Below the pieces are notes generated by a model. It was not told the origin of the DNA. It worked only from the letters and a program-made list of their open reading frames with translations, and did not search any database. From Bacteriovoracaceae bacterium UBA6144 (GTDB lineage: Bacteria; Bdellovibrionota; Bacteriovoracia; Bacteriovoracales; Bacteriovoracaceae), in contig DIVA01000038.1 of assembly GCA_002435705.1 (NCBI GenBank), positions 1 through 10,095 of the forward strand: a DNA stretch of 10,095 bases, given 5' to 3'. A program made the position numbers and the translations under genes. Of this stretch, positions 1 to 7,067 are shown one piece after another. How positions within the stretch are numbered: the stretch's first letter is position 1; the number at the start of each line of letters is the position of its first letter.

Positions 1-1094
1 TTTCTTTCGGTGAGAAAGAAGACAAAATGGGAATCCGTGCCTCCGAGACCCGTGCCGTTTATTTTGATAACGTCAAAGTTCCAGCCAGCAATATTATTGG
101 CGAAGAAGGCAAGGGCTTTAAGATTGCCATGAACGTTCTTAATACTGGCAGACTCTCACTCGGATCTGGTTCAGTTGGTGGAATGAAGTCTATCCTTAAG
201 TTAGCTGTTGCTCAGGCAAAAACGAGAAAGCAGTTTGGTGACTACATTGTTAACTATGGTTTGATCCAAGAGAAAATCGCCTCTATGGCCGCTGCGATCT
301 ACGCCTGTGAGTCGGTTGTTTACATGTCGACAGGAAAGATGAATCAAGGTCAGGAAGACTTCTCTATGGAGTCTGCCGTCTGTAAAGTCTACTGCTCTGA
401 GAAACTCTGGGATACTGTCGATAAAGCCATGCAAATCGCTGCTGGTAACGGATACATGAGAGAGTATCCGTATGAGCGGATTATGCGCGACGCCCGTATC
501 AATCTTATCTTTGAAGGTACCAACGAAATTCTGCGTATCTTCCTTGCACTTAGTGGTATCAAAGACCCTTCTGATCGCCTTAAAGAACTAGGTAAAGCCG
601 CAGACGTTTCAAAAGTGCTTCATGATCCCATTAAGTCAGTGGGCGTATTAGCAGATTTTGCGAAAAAGCGTGTCGGCAAGATGATTGGTAACAAGACTCT
701 CACTAAAGCTCACCCAAGCCTCACGAAACATGCAGATAATTTTAGCCGCATGATGAATGATTTTTCGATTGCTGTTGAAAATATTATTTTCAAGTTAGGG
801 AAAAATATCATCGGTAATGAGCTGGCTCAAATGAGAATTGCAAACATGGCGATGGAACTTTATGCGATGGTGTGTGTAATCTCGAGAACAACTTCAATCC
901 TTAATAATCCTGAGATATCCCAGTCTGATAAAGACTACGTAAGTGATATGACGGAAGTTATTTGCCGTGATGCTCGTCAAAAGTTTACTCAGAACCTCAA
1001 GCGTCTGGGAGAAACTTACGATACACTCATTCCAAAAGTTTCAAAAGCCGTGGCTGAGCGCGATGGATACGGACTTGATATTGTTAATTTCTAA
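1..1094 (+). CDS. Acyl-CoA dehydrogenase, very-long-chain type (5' partial)
   Basis: FAD-dependent dehydrogenase catalysing the first step of fatty acid beta-oxidation (acyl-CoA to trans-2-enoyl-CoA), expected in the cytoplasm or at the inner membrane, passing electrons to ETF. The reading frame is open to the left edge (first full codon at base 3), so the N-terminal domain and the true start lie outside; the ATG at 27 is internal (KMGIRAS context). Visible are the end of the middle beta domain (VYFDNVKVPASNIIGEEGKGF) and the C-terminal helical domain with the TRKQFG and FGxxxxxxGLIQEKIA-type segments. IFEGTNEILR carries the family's catalytic-base Glu at codon 513-515. About 180 residues follow the catalytic region, matching the extra C-terminal helical domain of VLCAD/ACAD9-type enzymes rather than short- or medium-chain types. 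The downstream lipoprotein gene overlaps its 3' end, suggesting cotranscription. Family is secure; chain-length preference is inferred from architecture. Confidence 0.93.
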   Translation, partial: SFGEKEDKMGIRASETRAVYFDNVKVPASNIIGEEGKGFKIAMNVLNTGRLSLGSGSVGGMKSILKLAVAQAKTRKQFGDYIVNYGLIQEKIASMAAAIYACESVVYMSTGKMNQGQEDFSMESAVCKVYCSEKLWDTVDKAMQIAAGNGYMREYPYERIMRDARINLIFEGTNEILRIFLALSGIKDPSDRLKELGKAADVSKVLHDPIKSVGVLADFAKKRVGKMIGNKTLTKAHPSLTKHADNFSRMMNDFSIAVENIIFKLGKNIIGNELAQMRIANMAMELYAMVCVISRTTSILNNPEISQSDKDYVSDMTEVICRDARQKFTQNLKRLGETYDTLIPKVSKAVAERDGYGLDIVNF

Positions 1095-2910
1095 AACGTT
1101 CGGGAGGTCACTGACTGGTGGCCTCCTTCTTCTCCTCTCTGTTTCTTGCACCAGCATTCGGGAAAAAATATTTTTACCTTCTGATTCAGAAATAGAAAAA
1201 AATCTCGACTCCATCGCTGAAACGAAAACACACAAAATGAATTTTGGCCCCAGTATCGTTGAGGGTGAAAACATCTTTCGTGACAAGACATCCGCCTATG
1301 GTCTGGATGGCGTTGAGGGAGTGAATTTTCTATTGATTGATGTGAACAGGGATTTAATAGATGACTTGATTGTCGTTCCCAGTTTTTTTTCCACACCAGT
1401 TGTCTATCTCTTTGATGTGAAAGAAAAGAAGTTTATTAAATCGGAGCACGAACTTTTCACTGAGCCCATTCAATTGAGTTTCATGCTTGTAGCAGACTTC
1501 AATAACGATAAAGTAAAAGATGTCGTTGTAGGCGTGCTTAACCAGAGAGGTGAGTTTAGTAAAATCCCAGTCAGCCTTTGGCGCGGCTTTTGGAATGAAG
1601 CCAATCTTTTAAGTTTTAAGCGGGATGAGACATTCCCAAAAATTGAACCGGAACCAACGAGCACTATTGTCACACTGGATGTTAATCTCGATGGCCGACT
1701 GGATCTTTTTATCGGGAATTGGTTCCATGAGAAAAAACAAAACCTTCTTCCCACCTCCGATCGGCTTTTATTAAATCTTGCGGATAGATGGATTGATGAA
1801 ACCAGACTATTGGATGGGGAAGCCGTCAAGAGCAGTGATGATCTTTTTCCTCCCCAAGCGAAACCCACTTATGGTGCTTCGAGCTGTGATGTGGATCAAG
1901 ATGGCTGGCCAGATATTCTTACTGCGAGTGCCTCCGGGCACTATAATAAGTTATGGATGAATCGCCCACGCGCTGGCTCCAAAGAGCGACGTTTTATGGA
2001 TGCGGGCAAGATTTCTGGTTTTGCTGCCGATCCGAACGGTATTCTCGTGCCGACCAGTGGAGGGAGAACTTTTAGTGCTGTATGTGCTGACTATAACGAT
2101 GATGGAGTGATGGATATTTTTTTAGGAGAACTCACTCACGGCTGGGATAACCTCTCTGTTGATCGCTCGAGTGTCCTAACCGGAAATAGTGTGACTTATC
2201 CTCCGATCTTTCTTCGCACTGAGTACATGTCGGATACGGTGGAAGAAAATTGGAACCAGGGTGACAAGCGTGCCATGTGGGCGGATATAAATTTAGATGG
2301 TCGTGTTGATCTCGTGGTGGATAATTCAGGGTTTCCGCCAAATTCAAGATTAGTGATTTTTGCGCAAGATGAAACTCACGCCTTTGTAAACGTCTCCCAT
2401 CAATGGGGCGCAGATGTGGTTAACCCCTCGGGCACAGTGCTGGGAGATTTTAATCGTGACGGAAAGCTCGATATTTTGACTGCACAGACAAATATTCGAA
2501 ATGCCACCATGAAGAATCGACTTTATCTTCTTGAAAATGACCTGAGTACTTCAGGTAGAAGTTTACGGTTTTATCTTGAGGGAGTTACCGCTAATTCTCA
2601 AGGGCTCGGCTCCATGCTCATGCTCTATTCACAATCGGCAAATAAGAAAAAAATCCAACGCCGCTGGTATGAAGTGTCTCAAGGCGGCACTCCTTCTCAA
2701 CTTCCGGGTGGAGTTCATTTCGGCGTGGACAGTATCTCTGAGGTCGTGGGGATCAAAGTACGTTGGCCAACACTCGGGCCAAAAGATTTGTTAAACTCTA
2801 AGCCCATTGAGCGTTTGTATAAAATTAAAGATAACAAAACAAAAAATTACCAAGAATTCACTCTCTGTGAAAATGGTAAAATCCTTGAAGGCAGATTCAG
2901 CTGTCTCTAG
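1063..2910 (+). CDS. VCBS/FG-GAP repeat lipoprotein with C-terminal ASPIC/UnbV domain
   Basis: Predicted exported lipoprotein of about 615 residues; precise function unknown. The chosen ATG gives an N-terminus with Lys11/Arg15, a hydrophobic run and a lipobox ending at Cys29 (LLSVS-C), followed by Thr-Ser, so outer-membrane sorting is plausible. A TTG at 1081 would give a tidier signal peptide; the longer ATG at 967 would add 32 residues inside the previous gene and bury the signal peptide. Seven calcium-loop repeats of DxNxDGxxD form begin near residues 93, 145, 206, 276, 343, 408 and 462; the first two have lost the Gly (DVNRDLIDD, DFNNDKVKD). Such repeats usually build a beta-propeller. 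Residues about 510-570 (NSQGLGS to VHFGVDS to VRWP) match the ASPIC/UnbV domain shared with CRTAC1-like proteins. The gene overlaps the acyl-CoA dehydrogenase gene by 32 bp, yet the products have no obvious functional link. It stops 1 bp before the convergent LysR gene. Confidence 0.88.
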   Translation: MDTDLILLISKTFGRSLTGGLLLLLSVSCTSIREKIFLPSDSEIEKNLDSIAETKTHKMNFGPSIVEGENIFRDKTSAYGLDGVEGVNFLLIDVNRDLIDDLIVVPSFFSTPVVYLFDVKEKKFIKSEHELFTEPIQLSFMLVADFNNDKVKDVVVGVLNQRGEFSKIPVSLWRGFWNEANLLSFKRDETFPKIEPEPTSTIVTLDVNLDGRLDLFIGNWFHEKKQNLLPTSDRLLLNLADRWIDETRLLDGEAVKSSDDLFPPQAKPTYGASSCDVDQDGWPDILTASASGHYNKLWMNRPRAGSKERRFMDAGKISGFAADPNGILVPTSGGRTFSAVCADYNDDGVMDIFLGELTHGWDNLSVDRSSVLTGNSVTYPPIFLRTEYMSDTVEENWNQGDKRAMWADINLDGRVDLVVDNSGFPPNSRLVIFAQDETHAFVNVSHQWGADVVNPSGTVLGDFNRDGKLDILTAQTNIRNATMKNRLYLLENDLSTSGRSLRFYLEGVTANSQGLGSMLMLYSQSANKKKIQRRWYEVSQGGTPSQLPGGVHFGVDSISEVVGIKVRWPTLGPKDLLNSKPIERLYKIKDNKTKNYQEFTLCENGKILEGRFSCL

Positions 2911-2911
2911 T

Positions 2912-3736
2912 TTAGTTCAGAGCTTTCTTTTTAATCATCTCCACTAAGCCCTTAAGAGGCTCGGGGAGTGTCTGGAAATTTAATGTGCTAATAAACACAC
3001 TTGCCTTAGGCAGCCCTTTTACATCGTAAGTTTTCAGGTTGTCTGTGGGTTTGAGGAGATGATCAGGCACGATCGCCACGCCGACACCCTTTTTCACCAG
3101 ATTGACGACAGAAGTTATCGAGTTGACTGCAATCATCTGACGGGTGTGTTTCTTGAAAACATGAAAGAGATTATCGTTCTCGTTGTATACGACCCAGGGG
3201 TAGTCGTGGATGTCTTTTAAGTTAACTTCTGATTTCGAGATGAGAATCATTTTCTCATCAAATACTCTCAGGGAACTCACGAGTTCGCTTTGAATGTTTT
3301 CACTTGTAAAAACCAGATCGTATTGACCACTCAGAAGTTTTTCTTTGAGTCTCTCCATGGGCTGGACTTCGACCACCAAAGAGAGCTTCTTTGACTTCGC
3401 ATAGTCGGTAATGATGTCGTTAAACCAATTCTCTAGAAGCCCGTGCAGAATTCCAATTTTCAGTGTTCGGCTCACCTGACCGAGGAAAATACCTGTGACG
3501 TCTTGCTCAAACTTTTCCACAAGATTTAAAAGCGCCTGACCTTTATCAGTAAGAATAACTTTTTTAGAAGAGCGCACGATCAGTTGGTGACCCACTCCGT
3601 CTTCGAGCAGTTTAATTTGTCGACTGACAGCACTCTGAGCAATATTGAGTTCTTCGGCGGCACGAGAAAAATTTAAGTGTCGGGCCGTGACCATGAAGGC
3701 ACGAATGTAGCGGTAATCTAGATCCACAGCTCTCAT
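2912..3736 (-). CDS. LysR-family transcriptional regulator (first)
   Basis: DNA-binding regulator of about 274 residues. The N-terminal winged helix-turn-helix (about residues 5-65) has the typical LNFSRAAEELNIAQSAVSRQIKLLE signature with wing VILTDKG, followed by a linker helix and a periplasmic-binding-protein-like effector domain (from about residue 85 to the end). The start at 3736 is preferred over an in-frame ATG at 3751: a GGAG ribosome-binding site lies 8 nt upstream, and the start codon overlaps the stop of the HesB-like gene as ATGA, indicating translational coupling. The protein is slightly shorter than the usual roughly 300 residues but looks intact. No divergent partner gene lies next to it, so the target cannot be inferred from the usual LysR arrangement; coupling to an Fe-S-carrier-like protein is the only contextual clue. 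Ligand unknown. Confidence 0.92.
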   Translation of the reverse strand: MRAVDLDYRYIRAFMVTARHLNFSRAAEELNIAQSAVSRQIKLLEDGVGHQLIVRSSKKVILTDKGQALLNLVEKFEQDVTGIFLGQVSRTLKIGILHGLLENWFNDIITDYAKSKKLSLVVEVQPMERLKEKLLSGQYDLVFTSENIQSELVSSLRVFDEKMILISKSEVNLKDIHDYPWVVYNENDNLFHVFKKHTRQMIAVNSITSVVNLVKKGVGVAIVPDHLLKPTDNLKTYDVKGLPKASVFISTLNFQTLPEPLKGLVEMIKKKALN

Positions 3737-4101
3737 GGTGACTTCTCCCACTGAGGTACGAGGGTTGTGTCTTTAAAAAACTTCCCAGCGTATTTTTGAC
3801 CTGCGAAATTTTCTACGACAAAACCATCCTCATTAAGTGTCAGGTCTACTTTAAAGTCGAGTTGTGCTTTTTGTGTGTAAAAAGCGGTGAAGGGATCCAT
3901 CAGTATAACGCAGTCATCAATGGTTAAAACAAGATCATCACTGCGACGCTCTGAAAAGCCAGCTTCGTAGGTGAAACCACCACAACCTTTTCCCCCAATT
4001 TTGATTCGGAAATCCAGTTCACTCAGCGTATAATCGTTGAGTTTTATTAAACGTATTTGATCCTGCGCCCTTGGGGTGAGCTCGAGTTGGGGTGTTTCCA
4101 T
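3733..4101 (-). CDS. HesB/IscA-like protein lacking the C-terminal CxC cysteines
   Basis: Protein of 122 residues with the A-type Fe-S carrier fold signature: start ELTPRAQDQIR, then FRIKIGGKGCGGFTYEAGF (Cys40), DDCVILMDP (Cys64), and the LDFKVDL and NEDGFVVEN segments. Canonical IscA/ErpA/SufA proteins bind iron or Fe-S clusters through one Cys at the Cys40 position and a C-terminal CxC pair. Here the corresponding tail after GFVVEN reads FAGQKYAGKFFKD and has no Cys, so classical cluster ligation is doubtful. Start at 4101 is preferred over the ATG at 4164 because homologues begin at this point and because a promoter lies immediately upstream; the longer start would overlap the peptidase coding region. 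It overlaps the LysR gene by ATGA. It could be a divergent carrier using Cys40 alone in a dimer, or a fold-only relative with another role; family is fairly sure, function not. Confidence 0.82.
   Translation of the reverse strand: METPQLELTPRAQDQIRLIKLNDYTLSELDFRIKIGGKGCGGFTYEAGFSERRSDDLVLTIDDCVILMDPFTAFYTQKAQLDFKVDLTLNEDGFVVENFAGQKYAGKFFKDTTLVPQWEKSP
4029..4034 (+). promoter_or_regulatory. Candidate -10 element for the M61 peptidase gene
   Basis: A perfect TATAAT occurs on the + strand inside the HesB-like coding region. It would start a transcript near 4041 with a leader of about 85 nt before the peptidase ATG. No good -35 element lies at 16-18 bp; the best hexamers there match only about three of six positions. 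It remains a weak candidate, listed because the 24-bp intergenic gap leaves no room for a promoter and one must lie within the neighbour. Confidence 0.25.
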
Positions 4102-4136
4102 GGCCCCATTATAGGAGGAGCTAAGATGAAAGTCAG
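4101..4136 (-). promoter_or_regulatory. Predicted sigma-70 promoter of the HesB-like gene (leaderless type)
   Basis: On the - strand, CTGACT (4136-4131, four of six matches to the -35 consensus) is followed after 17 bp by TATAAT (4113-4108, perfect -10). Only six bases (GGGGCC) separate the -10 from the ATG at 4101, so transcription should begin at or next to the A of the start codon, giving a leaderless mRNA. The -35 lies inside the first codons of the divergent peptidase gene, and the -10 touches its ribosome-binding site. Inferred from sequence only. Confidence 0.6.
4113..4118 (+). promoter_or_regulatory. Ribosome-binding site deciding the M61 peptidase start
   Basis: AGGAGG, a full Shine-Dalgarno consensus, lies 7 nt before the ATG at 4126. 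It fixes this start over an upstream in-frame ATG at 4057 that has no such site and would lie inside the opposing HesB-like gene. Confidence 0.85.
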
Positions 4137-5844
4137 CTATTTGGTCGAAATTACAGACCCACATTTACACCTTGTAAAAGTCAGCCTAACTGCTGAAAAA
4201 ATCACGTCTCAGGAGCAAGTTGAGCTCTTTCTGCCCTCCTGGAGTCCGGGCTCTTATCTCATGCGGGAGTATTCACGCCATATTCGTTGGGTGCGGGCCA
4301 CCCAAGGCAACGGTGAAGTTCTCTGGGTTGAGCCTAAGGCGAAGGGAACTTGGGTCATCGACTGGACTCGCTCAGAGCTTAAGAAGCCCAGCTCTAGTTT
4401 TACGATGAGCTATGAAATTTATCTCCATGAACTGACGGTGAGAACCAGTCACGTGGATGATACACACGCCTTTTTGCATGGACCAAGTTACCTCATGGGT
4501 GTCATCGGTGGGGAACTTCAGCCTCAGATTGAATTTCGTTTTCCCCCGCTTTGGTCGGCACTTTCGACCTCACTCGAAGAAGTAGACCCGAAGAGCAAAA
4601 AATTTCTCTATCAAGCAAGTCACTACGATGAGTTGATTGATTGTCCCGTCGAGATTGGCTGTCATGAGACTGATGGCTTCATGGTCAACGGAGTTCCTCA
4701 CCACATCGCTAACTATGGTGTGATTTATCCGCACACCAATAAACTCAAAGAAGACATGCAAAAAGTGGTCACTCATGTCGCGAACGTCATGGGGGATATG
4801 CCTTTTGAGAAGTATCTCTTCATCACGCACTTTGCACCGAAGACTTTCGGAGGCCTGGAGCATTTGAACTCCACGGCCCTGCAATTCGATGGGCGTCGCT
4901 TGATGGTCAAAAAAGATTATCAGATGTATCTGTCTCTGGTGGCGCACGAGTACTTCCACGCCTGGAACGTCAAACGCATCCGCCCTCGAGAGCTGGGTCC
5001 TTTTGATTATCGCAACGAGGCCTACACCACACTTCTGTGGCTCGCCGAAGGTCTGACGAGCTTTGTGGATGACCTCTTCGTCTACCAAGCAGGACTATCG
5101 ACGCTCGAGGAGTACCTTGCGGTCGTGAAGGGCAATCTTGAAAATTATCTCTCGATTCCAGGACGCCGCTTTCACTCTCTGGAGTTGAGCTCGTTTAATG
5201 CGTGGATTAAGTTGTATCGTCCCGATGAAAACTCTAAGAACTCTTCCGTCTCTTATTATCTCAAAGGCGGATTAGTGTTCATGTGTCTGCACGCACATCT
5301 CTTGCAGAAAGGGAAAAGTGTCAAAGATCTCTTGAAACTCCTGTGGGATGATTTTAAGAAGTGCCCAGACACTGGACTCACTAAAGACCAAGTCTATGCC
5401 ATGGTGGAAACCCTCGGTGGTTTAGAGGTGCTGGAAAAATTCCAAGTCATGGTAGAGACCACAGAAGAGATTGACTTTGATTCAGCTTTTAGACTTTTGG
5501 GGCTAGAGCTCGTTTACCAAGATAACACCAGTGCCTATTCTGGACTTGAGTTTGAATTCAGTGGTGATCGCGCCATAGTGAAAACAGTTTTGCTTGATTC
5601 TCCAGCAGCGAAGTGTGGCCTCAATGTGGGTGATGAAGTCTTAGCGTTAAACAATTTGCGTGTGTTGAAAGAAGACGTCGAAAAGTGGGGTAGCCAGCTC
5701 TTAAAAGATACGGCTTACAAATTGACGGTATCAAGACTTGGGAAACTCACAGAACTCCAACTGGTCACTGATACAGCTCCGAGACAACTTAAAGAAATTA
5801 AAGTTATCAATCTGGAACTGGCTCAGAGAGCACTGAGTTTTTAA
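4126..5844 (+). CDS. M61-family zinc metallopeptidase with C-terminal PDZ domain
   Basis: Predicted aminopeptidase of the M61 (glycyl aminopeptidase) family, 572 residues. No signal peptide is visible, so a cytoplasmic location is inferred. The N-terminal domain carries the family signature PSWSPGSYLMREYSRHI (residues 37-53). The catalytic domain has FGGLEH (GGLEH at 242-246), the zinc motif HEYFH (274-278) followed by AWNVKRIRP, and a downstream Glu308 in LWLAEGLT that is the likely third zinc ligand. A PDZ domain follows at roughly residues 470-545 (GLEFEFSGDRAIVKTVLLDSPAAKCGLNVGDEVLALNN region). All active-site residues are present, so it should be active. M61 enzymes characterised elsewhere prefer N-terminal Gly or Ala peptides; substrate here is unknown. 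The gene is divergent from the HesB-like gene and ends in a hairpin shared with the convergent adenosine deaminase gene. Confidence 0.93.
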   Translation: MKVSYLVEITDPHLHLVKVSLTAEKITSQEQVELFLPSWSPGSYLMREYSRHIRWVRATQGNGEVLWVEPKAKGTWVIDWTRSELKKPSSSFTMSYEIYLHELTVRTSHVDDTHAFLHGPSYLMGVIGGELQPQIEFRFPPLWSALSTSLEEVDPKSKKFLYQASHYDELIDCPVEIGCHETDGFMVNGVPHHIANYGVIYPHTNKLKEDMQKVVTHVANVMGDMPFEKYLFITHFAPKTFGGLEHLNSTALQFDGRRLMVKKDYQMYLSLVAHEYFHAWNVKRIRPRELGPFDYRNEAYTTLLWLAEGLTSFVDDLFVYQAGLSTLEEYLAVVKGNLENYLSIPGRRFHSLELSSFNAWIKLYRPDENSKNSSVSYYLKGGLVFMCLHAHLLQKGKSVKDLLKLLWDDFKKCPDTGLTKDQVYAMVETLGGLEVLEKFQVMVETTEEIDFDSAFRLLGLELVYQDNTSAYSGLEFEFSGDRAIVKTVLLDSPAAKCGLNVGDEVLALNNLRVLKEDVEKWGSQLLKDTAYKLTVSRLGKLTELQLVTDTAPRQLKEIKVINLELAQRALSF

Positions 5845-5860
5845 GAAACTGAGTGCTTTT
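5829..5860 (+). terminator. Hairpin terminator over converging stop codons
   Basis: The arms AGCACTGAGTTT (5829-5840) and AAACTGAGTGCT (5846-5857) pair at 11 of 12 positions (only G5835/G5851 mismatched) around a 5-nt loop TTAAG, followed by TTTT on the + strand. The stop codons of both flanking genes overlap at 5841-5844 inside the loop. The T-run favours termination of the peptidase transcript. In the opposite direction the stem is the same but is followed by CTCTCTG, so it would be a weaker terminator for the deaminase. Confidence 0.72.
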
Positions 5861-7067
5861 CAGCGATCCGATCAAAGTACTGCATGGTCGTCTTTGCGTA
5901 GTTTCTCTTCTGCACGTAGTTGCCGGGGTAGAAGCAGCGCTTAAATCCATAGGCGACGATGTCTTTAAGAAGCTTTAAAGGAATTTCAAAATTATCCACA
6001 GCAAGGCGATACTCGCGGGACACGGTGGTGTTTGAAACAAGGCGATTGTCGGTGCACAGGGATACCGACATTCTGTTCTCTAGCATTTTCTTAAAGGGGT
6101 GATTCTTAATGTCACCCAGAGTGGGGTTGGTTTGCAGGTTTGAGGTGAGACAGACCTCAATCATCACCCGTTTATCAGCAATGAAACTCGCGAGGTCTGT
6201 GACGTATTTTGTTTTATCCAAAATGCTTTCATCAGCGATTTTATTTTCATCAAAGAGATAGTAACCGTGGCCGATACGATCGGCGTAGCAATCCGTGATC
6301 GCCTGAAAAATACTTTCGGCACCATAGGCTTCACCAGCATGCACCGTTTTGTGCAGAAAGTGTTTGTGTGCGTAAGCGTATACATCTTTAAATTTGCCTG
6401 GTGGATATCCATCTTCTTGACCGGCAAGATCGATACCTACGATCGGAAGTCCCTGCTCATCTCGAATCTTCACGGCAGCTCTTACTAATTGCAAAGCCCC
6501 ATCACGAATGACGTCCATCTCTTTAGAGAATTCCATCATTTTAAAAAAACTATTATAGAAAGGAGAGTAGCCTTTGGGGCCAAACTTTCTCATGGCACAG
6601 ACAATCACACCGTAGTTAAACTCGGGCTTTTCACCGGACACCACCTGGGGGTGTGAGTTGTATTCTTTTTTTGCGCGCTCAAGTCCAAGGCATGCCGCCT
6701 TGAGGACGGCTTCCATGGTAAGTCCAGCCTCGATGTCCATCAAGAGCTGAGGCGCAAAGCGGGGCTCGATGTAAATCACGCCTTCTTTCTGGTTGTCGAT
6801 GGCCAGCTCGTAAGAAACTCTTTCGATGTGTTCAAGATTTCTCATAACCGAGCAGGTGTACTGGAAGCCATGCAGGTATTCGCCGAGGTTGGCGTAGGTG
6901 TCTTTAAAAACCAGGTCTCGAAGACCTTGCTCTGTCTGTGAAGGTAAATTGATCTTTAGGTTTTTTGCCATCTCGATCAGGCTCGGGATTCTTAAAGACC
7001 CGTCGAGGTGGAGGTGAAGGTCTGATTTGGGCATTTCGCGAAGGAAGGCATCTGTGTAGTGTTTCAT
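5841..7067 (-). CDS. add: Adenosine deaminase family protein
   Basis: Predicted purine-salvage enzyme of 408 residues that hydrolyses adenosine or deoxyadenosine to inosine plus ammonia in the cytoplasm. Metal and substrate motifs are complete: MPKSDLHLHLDGSLR with His18 and His20, GIDLAGQE, VHAGEAYGAES with His243 and catalytic Glu246, DRIGHGYYL with His267, and SLCTDNR with Asp340 as metal ligand. The motif is TDNR rather than the TDDP of the mammalian and E. coli enzymes, a form I recall from other bacterial adenosine deaminases, so activity is expected. The protein is longer than the roughly 330-350 residues usual in bacteria, partly through the stretch around residues 135-190. The start at 7067 has AAGG directly against the ATG with no spacer, a poor Shine-Dalgarno arrangement; no better in-frame start precedes it. 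The related purine deaminases of this superfamily remain possible. It lies 37 bp downstream of yceI on the same strand. Confidence 0.9.
   Translation of the reverse strand: MKHYTDAFLREMPKSDLHLHLDGSLRIPSLIEMAKNLKINLPSQTEQGLRDLVFKDTYANLGEYLHGFQYTCSVMRNLEHIERVSYELAIDNQKEGVIYIEPRFAPQLLMDIEAGLTMEAVLKAACLGLERAKKEYNSHPQVVSGEKPEFNYGVIVCAMRKFGPKGYSPFYNSFFKMMEFSKEMDVIRDGALQLVRAAVKIRDEQGLPIVGIDLAGQEDGYPPGKFKDVYAYAHKHFLHKTVHAGEAYGAESIFQAITDCYADRIGHGYYLFDENKIADESILDKTKYVTDLASFIADKRVMIEVCLTSNLQTNPTLGDIKNHPFKKMLENRMSVSLCTDNRLVSNTTVSREYRLAVDNFEIPLKLLKDIVAYGFKRCFYPGNYVQKRNYAKTTMQYFDRIAEKHSVS

Noticed and set aside
173..420. Possible small antisense gene on the - strand in the acyl-CoA dehydrogenase.
   Set aside because: The short frame at 201-434 only mirrors codon bias of the real gene and carries no signal peptide, domain or ribosome-binding site.
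967..1062. Upstream ATG extending the VCBS lipoprotein by 32 residues.
   Set aside because: It lies within the acyl-CoA dehydrogenase coding region and would put 61 residues before the lipoprotein Cys, which is incompatible with a normal signal peptide.
2899..2935. Possible terminator after the VCBS gene: short CTCT/AGAG pairing followed by a T-rich CTTTCTTTTT tract.
   Set aside because: The stem is only about 4 bp with a 10-nt loop, too weak to call an intrinsic terminator; the T tract is also explained by the Lys-rich LysR C-terminus.
4102..4164. Longer start of the HesB-like gene at 4164.
   Set aside because: It would overlap the first codons and ribosome-binding site of the divergent peptidase, runs upstream of a perfect -10 element, and adds 21 residues not typical of the family.
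4570..5088. Open frame of 172 codons on the - strand within the M61 gene.
   Set aside because: It is a shadow of the catalytic core of a well-supported M61 peptidase; its translation shows no recognisable domain and it has no evident start signals.
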